DNA of 64,000 nt from Treponema bryantii. Its GTDB lineage: Bacteria; Spirochaetota; Spirochaetia; Treponematales; Treponemataceae. Under the pieces are notes generated by a model. That model worked only from the letters and a program-made list of their open reading frames with translations, was not told the DNA's origin and ran no database searches. Position 1 is the stretch's first letter. Every line of letters begins with the position of its first letter. Location: the NCBI RefSeq assembly GCF_036492245.1, contig NZ_AP025286.1, forward strand, positions 1,550,001-1,614,000. The letters are read 5' to 3'. Below are positions 1 to 8,617 of this stretch, in pieces. The translations under genes were made by a program, and so were the position numbers.

Positions 1-480
1 CAGATAGATAATCATAATAATTGTAATAATTGTGATTATGAGGATTAACAAAAATGAGATTCTTGCATAATAAAAAATAGAATCAGGACGGATTAAATAA
101 ATATTACTTTCAATTGTTATATTCTGTTTATTAACATTGAGGTTTGTGCTGAAAGTTTTTGTCAGTCTGGAAATAGTTTCTTCTTTGCTTTTTCCTGTAG
201 GATATAAAATTACTGTTTCATTATTTCTGCGGACATGAATGTATGAAAAATCAGATGCTTCTCCAATAGCTTTTTTAATTCCCTGTGAATATGCTGGAGT
301 GTTTTCATCCTGTGCATAACTTAATGTTCGTATATCATTGGCAAGTTCTGTAAAACGCAGTTCAGAAGTTTTCAGATTTTTTGTATATTCATTAAATAAA
401 TTGTAGCCGAAAAAACTCATTGCAAAAATAAAAACGGCTGCTGCAAAAATTGTGTAAATAACGATAAATCGATTTTTCAT
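1..480 (-). CDS. Two-TM sensor-like membrane protein, C-terminus cut by window edge
   Basis: Reading leftward from an ATG at 480, the frame stays open for 160 codons to the window edge. It encodes an N-terminal membrane segment (about residues 5-25), an extracytoplasmic domain of about 110 residues and a second very hydrophobic Ile-rich segment near residue 140-158. This is the usual layout of the sensing half of a histidine kinase or chemoreceptor, but the signalling domain lies outside the window, so the class is inference. It follows two DUF115 genes on the same strand, but a TTGCTT-N17-TATAAT promoter inside the end of the upstream gene places the predicted start of transcription at the ATG. 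There is no Shine-Dalgarno sequence. Confidence 0.6.
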   Translation of the reverse strand, partial: MKNRFIVIYTIFAAAVFIFAMSFFGYNLFNEYTKNLKTSELRFTELANDIRTLSYAQDENTPAYSQGIKKAIGEASDFSYIHVRRNNETVILYPTGKSKEETISRLTKTFSTNLNVNKQNITIESNIYLIRPDSIFYYARISFLLILIITIITIIMIIYL

Positions 481-481
481 A

Positions 482-1984
482 CTATATATTATAACTTACA
501 ATACTGTCTAAAGCAAGTTTAAGTAATTCACTGTAATTAAGAGTTGAAAAGTTTCCATTGTTTCTAAGCCAGGCAATATAAGGTAAAAGGAGAGGTTCTT
601 TTTCTTCTAATGATGATGAATTAAACTTTTTCATAAAAGATTTAGGGGAAAGTGTTTTATTTGGATTTAAAAGATTTACATTTACTTTAGATGAAGTTTC
701 GAGATAGTAAATATCATCTTTCTTTGAAAAAGTAACATTCTTACCTGCCAGATATTTTTCAAGAGAAACTCTATAGGCCTCAAGAATATCAGTTGTTTTT
801 ATATTTGCTGAGAGTTCTTTTAATTCAGTACGGAACATAAGCTTAGAAAAAGTCTGTTCTGTTTCAGTCAGTCTTGAAGAATTTTGATTATAAAGAGTAT
901 CCAGATAAGTACCTGAAGCATAAGCTCTTCCATTCTGATAAGAAAAATCAGCTCCGAGAATTATTATTTTATTAAATCCTGCTTGAAGTGCAAAATCTAA
1001 GGCTGTAATTGTTACTGTACCAGCACCTGAAAAGAGTTGAGGGAGAGGGGAGCCCGAACTTAAATTTATTGCAGATGATAATGGATGTCCCGAACAAAAG
1101 AAAAATAATTTATGCCCCGTCTCATAAAGATACCTTGCCGCAGACGCATTTGCACAAAGGTCAAAAGCATAAACAGTCTCATCATTTTTATTTTCAGCAT
1201 TACTTATAAAATGATTATAAGACACCGCCTGGCCATCTATGGAAACAATAACTTCCGGCGAGATTCCTTTCTTTTTAAGAGTTTGGGCTGCTGTATCTGT
1301 TGAAAAAATAAAATATTTATCTCTTTTAGATTTATCCGTAAGTATTTCAATCGTGCGATTAAGGGAAGGTCCAGCTGCAACTACAACTGCTGTTTTATTT
1401 TTTATACAGTCTGCGGTAAATAGTGAAGATGGTGTATTTAATTTTTCAGCAAGAATACTATTGTTAATAATATTTGAGTTCCAGATTTTACCAAAATGAG
1501 CCTGAACAGAATAATCTGCAGAAATAATTCCAAGAGATTTTTTTAGAACCTGATTTATTTCATTTATATGTGCTGAGTTTTCATTTATCCAGGCTTTCTG
1601 TTCAATAATTTTTAGATTTCCATCTCTGGCTGGTAAATAGTTTTGTGAAAGAATCTGTTCTATATTCTCAAGACATGCAAAAATTATCTGCGGATTTTTA
1701 TTGAGTGAAGTTATTTTTTCGCTGCTCTTTAGAAAATCAAAATCCTCGCTAGAAAGTTCAAAAGCAATTATTTTTGAAGACGGAAATTTCTGTGAAAGTA
1801 AACTTATAAAAATTCCACTTCCAGTACCAAGAACTAAAAAGATATTTGCCTGTTCTGTAATTGTATTTAAAAGGTTTTCGGAATCTCGTTCCGGATTATA
1901 ACGTGATTCCATTGTTCTTCCGCTTTGAAAGACCGGGATTAGAGTACCATTTTTTGCTGGTTCAAAACTTTTATATATACTCAT
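482..1984 (-). CDS. DUF115 / motility-associated-factor glycosyltransferase family protein
   Basis: This 500-residue protein has the features of the DUF115 (MptE-like) family: a GTGSG Rossmann-type turn near residues 53-57, the AAGPSLN motif at about 203-209, and the following blocks with STD (228-230) and SIDGQ (248-252). Members in flagellated bacteria are called motility-associated factors and are implicated in flagellin glycosylation with nonulosonic acids; the biochemical role here is not shown by the sequence. It overlaps the upstream paralogue by 4 bases (ATGA at 1981-1984), so translation is probably coupled. The tandem duplication suggests two acceptor or donor specificities. No signal peptide is seen, so it should be cytoplasmic. 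Confidence 0.8.
   Translation of the reverse strand: MSIYKSFEPAKNGTLIPVFQSGRTMESRYNPERDSENLLNTITEQANIFLVLGTGSGIFISLLSQKFPSSKIIAFELSSEDFDFLKSSEKITSLNKNPQIIFACLENIEQILSQNYLPARDGNLKIIEQKAWINENSAHINEINQVLKKSLGIISADYSVQAHFGKIWNSNIINNSILAEKLNTPSSLFTADCIKNKTAVVVAAGPSLNRTIEILTDKSKRDKYFIFSTDTAAQTLKKKGISPEVIVSIDGQAVSYNHFISNAENKNDETVYAFDLCANASAARYLYETGHKLFFFCSGHPLSSAINLSSGSPLPQLFSGAGTVTITALDFALQAGFNKIIILGADFSYQNGRAYASGTYLDTLYNQNSSRLTETEQTFSKLMFRTELKELSANIKTTDILEAYRVSLEKYLAGKNVTFSKKDDIYYLETSSKVNVNLLNPNKTLSPKSFMKKFNSSSLEEKEPLLLPYIAWLRNNGNFSTLNYSELLKLALDSIVSYNI
488..516 (-). promoter_or_regulatory. Sigma-70-type promoter of the sensor-like gene
   Basis: On the minus strand, TTGCTT (511-516) and TATAAT (488-493) are separated by 17 bases. 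The -10 ends 7 bases before the ATG at 480, so the transcript should begin at or next to the start codon. The promoter lies within the last codons of the upstream DUF115 gene. Confidence 0.5.
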
Positions 1985-3450
1985 GAAAAGATTCTCTCAA
2001 TGCGTTTTTGTAATTTTTGCCATTCAGTTTCAATTCTGTTTTCAATTTCTTTATTCAAAGGATCATGAATTGCCTGAACAAAATCAAGAGGGAAAAGCTG
2101 TTTCTTCCATTGGATATTTTTTTCAGAATCATATAAAAGTTTCAGACATTCGGATTTATCAAACTGAAAATCAGATTTTGGGAATTTAATTTCAGATGTT
2201 TCTGAATGCTTAGAAATTAAATCGATGAAATCTTTTGCTGTAATATCTTTTATCCAGCCAAGAGAATTTCTGCAATATTCTTTTTCCATAAGACGGAAAA
2301 TCTTTCTTTCCTCTGTCTTAAGCGGATTATTGATAAACCAGTTTTTATAAATATCCAAACTACCGTTAGTTAATTCAGATTTTCCTAAACGAGTTTGTTT
2401 TGTACTGATTCTATTATCTTTGTATGAAGAATTTTTTTCGAGTTCATTAGGCTGAGTATGCTGAAATCCTTTTTGAGCTGACATATCGAGACCGCAAAGA
2501 TAAATATTATTTGTACAATATTTATAGGCAAAGAGAAGGGCAGTGCCGCTTACAGTTCCATTTCGAGATGCCTGTATTGTCTGTATATTTTGAGTTTTTA
2601 ATAATGCAGAGGAAATACCATCTCCATAATCGAGAGGCATAACTGTAAGTTTTCTCAAAAGCTTTTTAGGACAATATGCTTCAGATGGTATAGCAACTGG
2701 AATATCATTTTTATAGAGAGCTTTTAAATGTTCTCCGGCCCAATAACCGCCATCAGTTGTCATGCATAAATCTGGAGTAATTCCGTTCTTTATACAAACA
2801 GAAATTGCTGAAGATAAACAGATTATAAAAAACTTATCCTGATAATCTTTAATAATATTAATAAAAGGAATAAGACTTGGACCAGAAGAAATTATAAGGG
2901 CCGGCTTATTTATTGTGTTTTCAAAACTGATTGTCTTTGAGCAGTATTTCAAAAAATTACAGCTGTTATATAACCATTTTTTTTCAAAATATTGTCTGGT
3001 TATCAATAAGGTTTTTGCTCGGAGCATTGACTGTCTTATTGCATTCCATACAATCTTATCTGTTTCGTTGAAAAGCTGAGATGATGCCGGCCAGCTGATA
3101 AAATGAGTTGTCAGTAACTGTTCTTCTGTAAAGTTATTTTCTAAATATGTTTCAAAATCAGGATGTTCATAATAATTTATTACAAAATCAAATTTACTGT
3201 TGTATTTAGAAAAATCATTTATATATCGGATTACTCCAGTTTTTATTTCCGGAAATTTCTGTTTTAGAAAATCAGCGCAATAGGAGAGTGCGGGTTCTGT
3301 AATTATAATTGTTGTCGGAGTAAAAGGAAGTGAAAGATTATCAACAAATCGCTGAGCTTCTTTTACAGGTGCATAATTTGAGTGAAGAAAGTGCCCTTCT
3401 ACAGAAGCTGTAATTTCTCCATTTTTTGCTTTTTGAATTGTTACCTTCAA
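1981..3450 (-). CDS. DUF115 / motility-associated-factor glycosyltransferase family protein (paralogue)
   Basis: This 489-residue protein shares the DUF115 arrangement with the gene downstream: IISSGPSL at about 186-193, LSSA near 212-215 and a CMTTDGG block near 229-235, then a CGLDMSAQKG segment. It diverges clearly from its neighbour outside these motifs, so the pair is an old duplication. The start is a TTG at 3450: the family-typical beginning MKVTIQKA follows directly and the stop of the upstream gene is only 3 bases away. Expected to be cytoplasmic. A role in flagellin or other protein glycosylation is inferred from the family, and the motility operon lies about 10 kb away. Confidence 0.78.
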   Translation of the reverse strand: MKVTIQKAKNGEITASVEGHFLHSNYAPVKEAQRFVDNLSLPFTPTTIIITEPALSYCADFLKQKFPEIKTGVIRYINDFSKYNSKFDFVINYYEHPDFETYLENNFTEEQLLTTHFISWPASSQLFNETDKIVWNAIRQSMLRAKTLLITRQYFEKKWLYNSCNFLKYCSKTISFENTINKPALIISSGPSLIPFINIIKDYQDKFFIICLSSAISVCIKNGITPDLCMTTDGGYWAGEHLKALYKNDIPVAIPSEAYCPKKLLRKLTVMPLDYGDGISSALLKTQNIQTIQASRNGTVSGTALLFAYKYCTNNIYLCGLDMSAQKGFQHTQPNELEKNSSYKDNRISTKQTRLGKSELTNGSLDIYKNWFINNPLKTEERKIFRLMEKEYCRNSLGWIKDITAKDFIDLISKHSETSEIKFPKSDFQFDKSECLKLLYDSEKNIQWKKQLFPLDFVQAIHDPLNKEIENRIETEWQKLQKRIERIFS

Positions 3451-3452
3451 AA

Positions 3453-4253
3453 TTATTCCGCCTGTAAATAATCTTTTATTGCGTCGCAGGAAGTTGCTTT
3501 TCCTGAAAAAGAAATCTGAACTTCAGAGGCATAAGAATCAAAGACTTCCTGAAGATTCAATTTTATATGCTGAGTTATGAGTTCTACGGAATAAGCTTTA
3601 TCTGTAATTATTACAGTTTTGATGCTATGATCAGAGTCTTTTATTGTTGTGTCTGAATTATTATATAAGCATGCAAATCTGTTATAAACTTCATTTATTA
3701 TTGCTTTATTAAAACTTTCAAAATTGTGTTTTGTATTTGTACTCTGTGAATTATAAAATGCTTTTACTGCTTTTTCGATATCAATTTTATACAATAAAAC
3801 GACAGTGTTTTCTTTTAATAATGGATTGATATTATTGTATTCATTTGTATGTTCTGAATTTGAGATTTTATTAAAATCCTGTGCAGCCTTATCTGAAAGT
3901 ATTCCTTCGCATAAAAGGATTTGGTTTGAACTATTTTTATAGACAGAAAGCTCCTGAAGCTTTTCTTTAAGGTTAATTGAAAAAAGTTGTAAAAGAGGAT
4001 TTTTGTCTGTTCCAGTAAAAGTATAGATTTTGTTAGAATTGCTGCAGATTCCATTCCAGAAATCAACAGTTGAATCAGCGCAAATTATAGATTCACAATC
4101 AAAACCAATACTATTATTTACGCAGTAATAACTGTTTTTTTGTTCGAGTAAAGTACATAATTTGATTGAATGTTTATTTATAAAATCAGAAAAAGCCAGC
4201 CCCTGAGTTGTTACTGGTGTATCCAGGGTACTGGCTCGTGAAAGAAGTCCCAT
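3453..4253 (-). CDS. Conserved-looking protein of unknown function
   Basis: A 266-residue protein I do not recognise. It starts at an ATG at 4253 immediately after the stop of the acidic 938-residue protein and ends 2 bases before the TTG start of the next DUF115 gene, so it is an internal operon member. It has no signal peptide and no clear membrane segment, is rich in Asn, Ser and Lys, and contains several scattered Cys residues. The stretch VVLLYKIDIEKAVKAFY and a C-terminal half alternating hydrophobic strands and helices suggest a folded soluble domain. Its position suggests it works with the acidic protein or the DUF115 enzymes, but no function is assigned. Confidence 0.6.
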   Translation of the reverse strand: MGLLSRASTLDTPVTTQGLAFSDFINKHSIKLCTLLEQKNSYYCVNNSIGFDCESIICADSTVDFWNGICSNSNKIYTFTGTDKNPLLQLFSINLKEKLQELSVYKNSSNQILLCEGILSDKAAQDFNKISNSEHTNEYNNINPLLKENTVVLLYKIDIEKAVKAFYNSQSTNTKHNFESFNKAIINEVYNRFACLYNNSDTTIKDSDHSIKTVIITDKAYSVELITQHIKLNLQEVFDSYASEVQISFSGKATSCDAIKDYLQAE

Positions 4254-4254
4254 A

Positions 4255-7071
4255 TCAAGAAAGTCCTAATTCATTGAACAGTTTCTTATAAGTTACAAAT
4301 TCATCTGATTTAGCAAATTCAACAATCTTTTCTTCAGGAAGGTTTTCAAGCAGCTGATCCATGTAAAGAAGAACTGACTTGATATCCTGTTTAAGGTCTG
4401 CATTTGCAATTGAATCTGAAACTCCGTCAGCGTTCTGCTTATCAAGGTAAGCAAGGTTGCTTTCTGAAAGATTGTTATCAAGATTATCAACTTCTGCAAA
4501 TGAAGGAACTGAACTAACTTCTTCTTCTACAGGTTCATCACTCAAAAGCTTGTCTACTGTTGGAATGTCATCATCAATAACTTCTGTTTCATCAACTGCT
4601 TCTTCAACAGGTGTTTCTACTGTTTCTTCGATGACTGGTTCGTCAATTACAGGTTCTTCGGCAATTGTTTCCTCAACAGCTGATTCTTCCTCAATAACCG
4701 GTTCATCATCAATTACTGTTTCTTCTTCAATAACAGGTTCTTCTGTAATTTCTTCAGAAACTGTTTCTTCTTCAACCGGCTCTTCGATTGTGTCAGGAAG
4801 TTCAGAAGGGAGCTCTGAAGGAAGGTCTAATGTATCTTCTTCAATTGATTCTTCTGCAATAAACTCTGTTGCAGTTTCATCTTCTTCTGTAGTTTCTTTT
4901 ACTGAATCCATAAAGTCTGATGAAGTTGATTCAACAAGAAGGTCGTCTTCCTTAGGAATTGAAATCTCATCTGGAAGTTCTTCATTTTCATAAAGTTCAT
5001 CATTTCCGTCTGGAATAAACTCATCAATCTTTGGTTCTTCAAGTTTTTCATCTGAGAAGTCAAAGTCATCTGTCTGATTATCATCAAATGTGATGTCATC
5101 AAGTGATGTATCTGTTTCATCTGAAATAGCATTTTCAATTTCTGAATCTACAGAATCTGTAATTTCAGTTGGTTCTACTTCAGAAGAAATAATTGATTCT
5201 TCAATAACTGTATCATCAGCTTCAACTGGAACTTCTTCAATATCAAAGCTTTCTTCTGTTTCTGCAGCTTCTACAGAATCTGTATCAATATCAACTGAAG
5301 TTTCTTCGATTACCGGCTCTTCAGAAATTGTATCGTCTACTACAGGTTCTTCGATTGCAGGTTCTTCAACAACTGTTTCTTCAGCAGGAGCTTCTTCTTC
5401 TGATTCAGTTACAGCTTCAACAGTATCTCCAAACTCTGCTGTATTCATGATGTTATCAAGTTCATCGAATGAAAGGGCAATTGTGTCATCACCATCGTCT
5501 TCGCTGAAGAATCCACCTTTATCTTCTTCTGCAGTTTCTGGATTTACATCATCATTTGAAAGGGCAGCGACAGCAGCACCGGCTGCAATACCTGCGGCTC
5601 CGGCAGCAACAACTGCGGCTGGATTAACTGTATTTTCCTGAGTTTTGATTTCTGCAAGATTTGATTTGAGCTTATTCATTTCGTCTTTAAGACTTGAAAG
5701 CTCTGAAACAATCTGCTGTAAGAGTGAATTATCAACTGAAGTTGTATTTGCATTTTCAGCTGGCTTTTCTTCAACTGATTCAGCGATTTCTTCAGTTTCC
5801 TCAGTAGTATCAGATTTAATTTCATTTACAACAGGAGCAGTTGCTGTATTTTCATCACCAACAGAAAGATCATAATCTACAATCTTATCTTTATTCTTTG
5901 ATTCTTCTACGTCCTGAACAATTGGAGTTTCTTCTGCATCTGCATCAATTCCAAAGTCAGAAAGATCGATATCTTCTGTACTGATATTTTCTGAAGAAGA
6001 ACTTACTGATGGGGTAGTGGTTTCTTCAGCTGTAAAACTTGAACCAAAATCATCAAGTGAAACTTCTTCTGTTTCTACTTCTTCAGAATTATCTGTTTCA
6101 TCGTCAATATCATCATCAATAATATCAAGAGATACATTGTCTTCTGTTTCTACTGTATCTGCAGAATCATCAAAACTGATATCCATATCAAGTGGAGCTT
6201 CGTCAACGATTGGATCTGCTTCTTTTACTTCTGCTGGAGCTGATTCAAATGAATCTCCGTCCATAAAGTCATCGAGAGACAATTCTTCAGTGTTAGAAGA
6301 AACGGCTGCAGGTTCTGCACCTGGTTCATAACCGTTATTTCCGGCTGCTACTGATTCATCGGAGAAGCCACCGTCCATAAAGTCATCAAGTGAGATTTCT
6401 TCGTCATCACCAAAAGAAACTTCTTCAGTTTCTGAAGTTGTATCATCTGTTTCAAAGTTTACTTCTTCAGGAACGGCTTCGCTTTCATCAACAGCAAGAG
6501 AATCATCAATATCAAAACTTACATCTTCTGTTTTAACCTCTGATTCTCCAAGATCAAAGTTCAAATCATCATCTGAAGTCTCTGCTGTTTCTTCAGTTTC
6601 AGTAATTTCTGTGTCAAAACTTAAATCATCAGTTGAATCTGTAAATTCTGTATCAAAACTAACTTCTTCACCAGCATCTTCTGCAGCATCTGTTACTTCT
6701 TCTGAAACTTCTTCAGTTGTTTCTGGAATGTCAAAATCGCCTAAATCAAGGTCATCAGTTTCGGCTGGAGCATCAACCTGTTCAACTTCAAAACCATCTG
6801 TTATATTAGCAAGCTCATCTGTGCTGAGTGTTGTATCGTCTTCACTTCCAAAATCATCAAGAGGATTAGAATCAACTCCTTCCGGTTCATCCTTAAACAT
6901 GTCGGAAAAGTCGGAGTCATCAAAATCTGGTAAATCCAAGCCAACATCATCAAGATTCAGTTCGTCCGATGTGTCTGCTGGGGTCTCGGTATTTTCGCTG
7001 CCACCTGTTGAATTCTTTACCCAAACACCGTAGCTCTCAAGTTCATTTGTATTGTCATCAGATTTACTCAT
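4255..7071 (-). CDS. Very acidic, repetitive 938-residue protein with conserved C-terminal helix region
   Basis: First gene of the leftward operon. Most of its length is low-complexity sequence dominated by Glu, Asp, Ser, Thr and Val. Recurrent short motifs include SLDDFMDG (near residues 227 and 267, with related SLDDFG and DLSDFG) and EEPVIEE-type units in the second half. A short coiled-coil-like segment (about 443-477) precedes an Ala/Gly-rich hydrophobic stretch (about 480-507) that might enter a membrane. The last 65 residues look like a folded helical domain. There is no signal peptide. The repeats recall acidic hub proteins such as FimV, but no family is recognised. The start ATG has a good AGGAG upstream. 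Confidence 0.65.
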   Translation of the reverse strand: MSKSDDNTNELESYGVWVKNSTGGSENTETPADTSDELNLDDVGLDLPDFDDSDFSDMFKDEPEGVDSNPLDDFGSEDDTTLSTDELANITDGFEVEQVDAPAETDDLDLGDFDIPETTEEVSEEVTDAAEDAGEEVSFDTEFTDSTDDLSFDTEITETEETAETSDDDLNFDLGESEVKTEDVSFDIDDSLAVDESEAVPEEVNFETDDTTSETEEVSFGDDEEISLDDFMDGGFSDESVAAGNNGYEPGAEPAAVSSNTEELSLDDFMDGDSFESAPAEVKEADPIVDEAPLDMDISFDDSADTVETEDNVSLDIIDDDIDDETDNSEEVETEEVSLDDFGSSFTAEETTTPSVSSSSENISTEDIDLSDFGIDADAEETPIVQDVEESKNKDKIVDYDLSVGDENTATAPVVNEIKSDTTEETEEIAESVEEKPAENANTTSVDNSLLQQIVSELSSLKDEMNKLKSNLAEIKTQENTVNPAAVVAAGAAGIAAGAAVAALSNDDVNPETAEEDKGGFFSEDDGDDTIALSFDELDNIMNTAEFGDTVEAVTESEEEAPAEETVVEEPAIEEPVVDDTISEEPVIEETSVDIDTDSVEAAETEESFDIEEVPVEADDTVIEESIISSEVEPTEITDSVDSEIENAISDETDTSLDDITFDDNQTDDFDFSDEKLEEPKIDEFIPDGNDELYENEELPDEISIPKEDDLLVESTSSDFMDSVKETTEEDETATEFIAEESIEEDTLDLPSELPSELPDTIEEPVEEETVSEEITEEPVIEEETVIDDEPVIEEESAVEETIAEEPVIDEPVIEETVETPVEEAVDETEVIDDDIPTVDKLLSDEPVEEEVSSVPSFAEVDNLDNNLSESNLAYLDKQNADGVSDSIANADLKQDIKSVLLYMDQLLENLPEEKIVEFAKSDEFVTYKKLFNELGLS

Positions 7072-7162
7072 ATAGCTCCTCTCAAACGGATAGTAATATA
7101 CTTTTTATTTATCGGCAGGATGAGTCGAAAAAAACAGTTATATTTACTATATTCTTTTTTTT

Positions 7163-7171
7163 ATTATAACA
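7163..7171 (-). promoter_or_regulatory. Extended -10 promoter of the acidic-protein operon
   Basis: Reading leftward, TGTTATAAT forms an extended -10 element (TGnTATAAT) about 90 bases before the ATG at 7071. No good -35 is visible. A perfect 10-base dyad (7175-7198) covers the region just upstream and may hold an operator. Confidence 0.4.
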
Positions 7172-7174
7172 CAT

Positions 7175-7198
7175 ATTTTCATTTCAGAAAATGAAAAT
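7175..7198. promoter_or_regulatory. Perfect dyad between divergent genes (operator candidate)
   Basis: The arms ATTTTCATTT (7175-7184) and AAATGAAAAT (7189-7198) are exact inverted complements around a 4-base CAGA centre. The dyad lies just upstream of the leftward -10 and directly before the rightward FtsB-like gene, so a regulator bound here could affect both. It is AT-rich, so chance cannot be excluded. Confidence 0.4.
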
Positions 7199-7221
7199 TT
7201 TTGCCGATTATTAAATTATCT

Positions 7222-7719
7222 ATGAATCGTGCAAAGTATTTGGCAGCTATATTTTTCGGTACCTTCGTTTATGTTCTTCTATCCATGACTTTTGGACAGA
7301 ATAGTCTTCATTGTTATAATAAGATGGAGGAGCAGAAGAGGCTTATAAGCCGCCAGACTTCTGATATTCAGAATATTAACAGTGAGCTTTCTCTTGAGCT
7401 TGCGGCCCTTCAGAATGACCGTGCTGTAATTGCGTCTTATGCTCATAAGCTTGATTACGTGAGTGAAGGGGAGAAATTAGTAAAAATTACAGGTCTTAGA
7501 CCGGCTCAGACAACTTTGTACGATACAGGTACTGTTTTGCGCCATGAAGAACCGGATTTTATTTCTGAAAGAATCTGTAAAATTGCTGGTCTTGCTTTTG
7601 CGCTGCTTTTTGCATTGGTTTTCTTTTTATACGATGTAAGCTGTGGAAATATTGTATTAGGAAAAAATAAGAAACCGATAGTTACCGGTATTCCTGTTTA
7701 TGATATTCCCCAAATCTAA
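7222..7719 (+). CDS. FtsB/DivIC-like septum formation initiator protein
   Basis: The protein has an N-terminal membrane segment (AAIFFGTFVYVLLSMTFG), then a coiled-coil region with an LQNDRAVIASYAHKLDYVSEGE segment of the kind found in the DivIC/FtsB septum-initiator family, where an early TM helix followed by a coiled coil recruits FtsL and FtsQ to the divisome. Unlike standard FtsB it continues with a second hydrophobic segment near the C-terminus (GLAFALLFALVFFLYDV), so both ends may be membrane-anchored. I chose the ATG at 7222 because it begins directly before the TM segment. A TTG at 7201 would add 7 residues. Neither has a Shine-Dalgarno. Confidence 0.6.
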   Translation: MNRAKYLAAIFFGTFVYVLLSMTFGQNSLHCYNKMEEQKRLISRQTSDIQNINSELSLELAALQNDRAVIASYAHKLDYVSEGEKLVKITGLRPAQTTLYDTGTVLRHEEPDFISERICKIAGLAFALLFALVFFLYDVSCGNIVLGKNKKPIVTGIPVYDIPQI

Positions 7720-7737
7720 TTAAATTATCTCAAACAA

Positions 7738-8616
7738 CTAATTAAGTTTAGTCCAAACAACAGGAATTGTACCTTCTTTGTAATCGTCTCCATCCGGAAG
7801 AAGTGTGTTTTTTATTCCCTTAAGAGTATTAGTATCTGTTAAAGTGAGTGTCCATTTTATCGGGGCTGCAGAAACAGCAGCTGAAAGAGCTGCTGTTCGT
7901 TTTAGATCCGGATAGAATGAGGCGTTTGAATTACCTTTTTGAATTACGGTTACTGTTCTGTTTGATTCTGAACCCGAAAGTTCAACAGTAATATTCATTG
8001 AAGCGCCGTTATTAAAAATTACAAAGCCACGGCCACCACGCATTATTACAATTTTATTGATGCTGTCTTCCCCGCTCCAGGTACCGGAAAGTTCTTCTGT
8101 AGAAGCGATTTTAGCTGATTTCGGAGTGCTTGTTTCCTGAATAGAGGTACTTATACCTGTTGCAACGTTGTCGTTTTCAATTAACTGTTTGATAGTATCT
8201 TTTAATACATCTTTTGGTTCCATCAATAATTTATAGAAGGAATCATATATTTTGCGTTTTGAATGTTCTTCGTTTTTAGTTTTGTCTACTACATAGTAAG
8301 TAGTAATCCATTTATCTGCATTAGTATCTTTTGTGATTAAGGTGAAAAATGAAAGTTTGCCTTCTGTAAATTCGGATGCGTCAGGACGTTCTGAAAGGTT
8401 TGGAGTAGTTCTTTTATCTGAAACGGAAAAATTATTTATTTCAGAAAGCTGGGTAAAATAGAGGTCACTTGTCATTTTTGACATATTTGCATCTATTTCT
8501 GTAGAGACGATGCCATAATAGTCAATATTATAACTTTGAGCAGAAAGAACTGCTGTGAAAATGAGAAGAATTGCTGATAAAATTGATTTTTTTGAAACAA
8601 TTCTTGTGTTCTTCAA
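7738..8616 (-). CDS. Exported protein of unknown function
   Basis: A 292-residue protein with a clear signal peptide: basic start, hydrophobic core ILSAILLIFTAVLSA and a likely signal peptidase site after LSAQS. The mature part has an N-terminal half with charged helices and a C-terminal half beginning LSGTWSGED that looks like a small beta-rich, lipocalin-like fold. I do not recognise the family. The start is a TTG at 8616 with a strong AAGGGG sequence upstream, and it begins one base after the end of smpB, so the two are co-transcribed. Periplasmic or outer-membrane-associated location is inferred from the signal peptide; there is no lipobox. Confidence 0.65.
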   Translation of the reverse strand: MKNTRIVSKKSILSAILLIFTAVLSAQSYNIDYYGIVSTEIDANMSKMTSDLYFTQLSEINNFSVSDKRTTPNLSERPDASEFTEGKLSFFTLITKDTNADKWITTYYVVDKTKNEEHSKRKIYDSFYKLLMEPKDVLKDTIKQLIENDNVATGISTSIQETSTPKSAKIASTEELSGTWSGEDSINKIVIMRGGRGFVIFNNGASMNITVELSGSESNRTVTVIQKGNSNASFYPDLKRTAALSAAVSAAPIKWTLTLTDTNTLKGIKNTLLPDGDDYKEGTIPVVWTKLN

Positions 8617-8617
8617 A

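Noticed and set aside
4457-7033. Several long plus-strand open frames rich in Ser, opposite the acidic protein
   Set aside because: They are the mirror image of GAA/GAT-type acidic repeats (TTC/TCA/TCT on the other strand), have no ribosome binding sites, and are explained by low-complexity composition.
7191-7214. Seven-codon open frame (MKIFADY) before the FtsB-like gene
   Set aside because: Could be a leader peptide, but it is too short and lies in a dyad with no ribosome binding site; chance is more likely.
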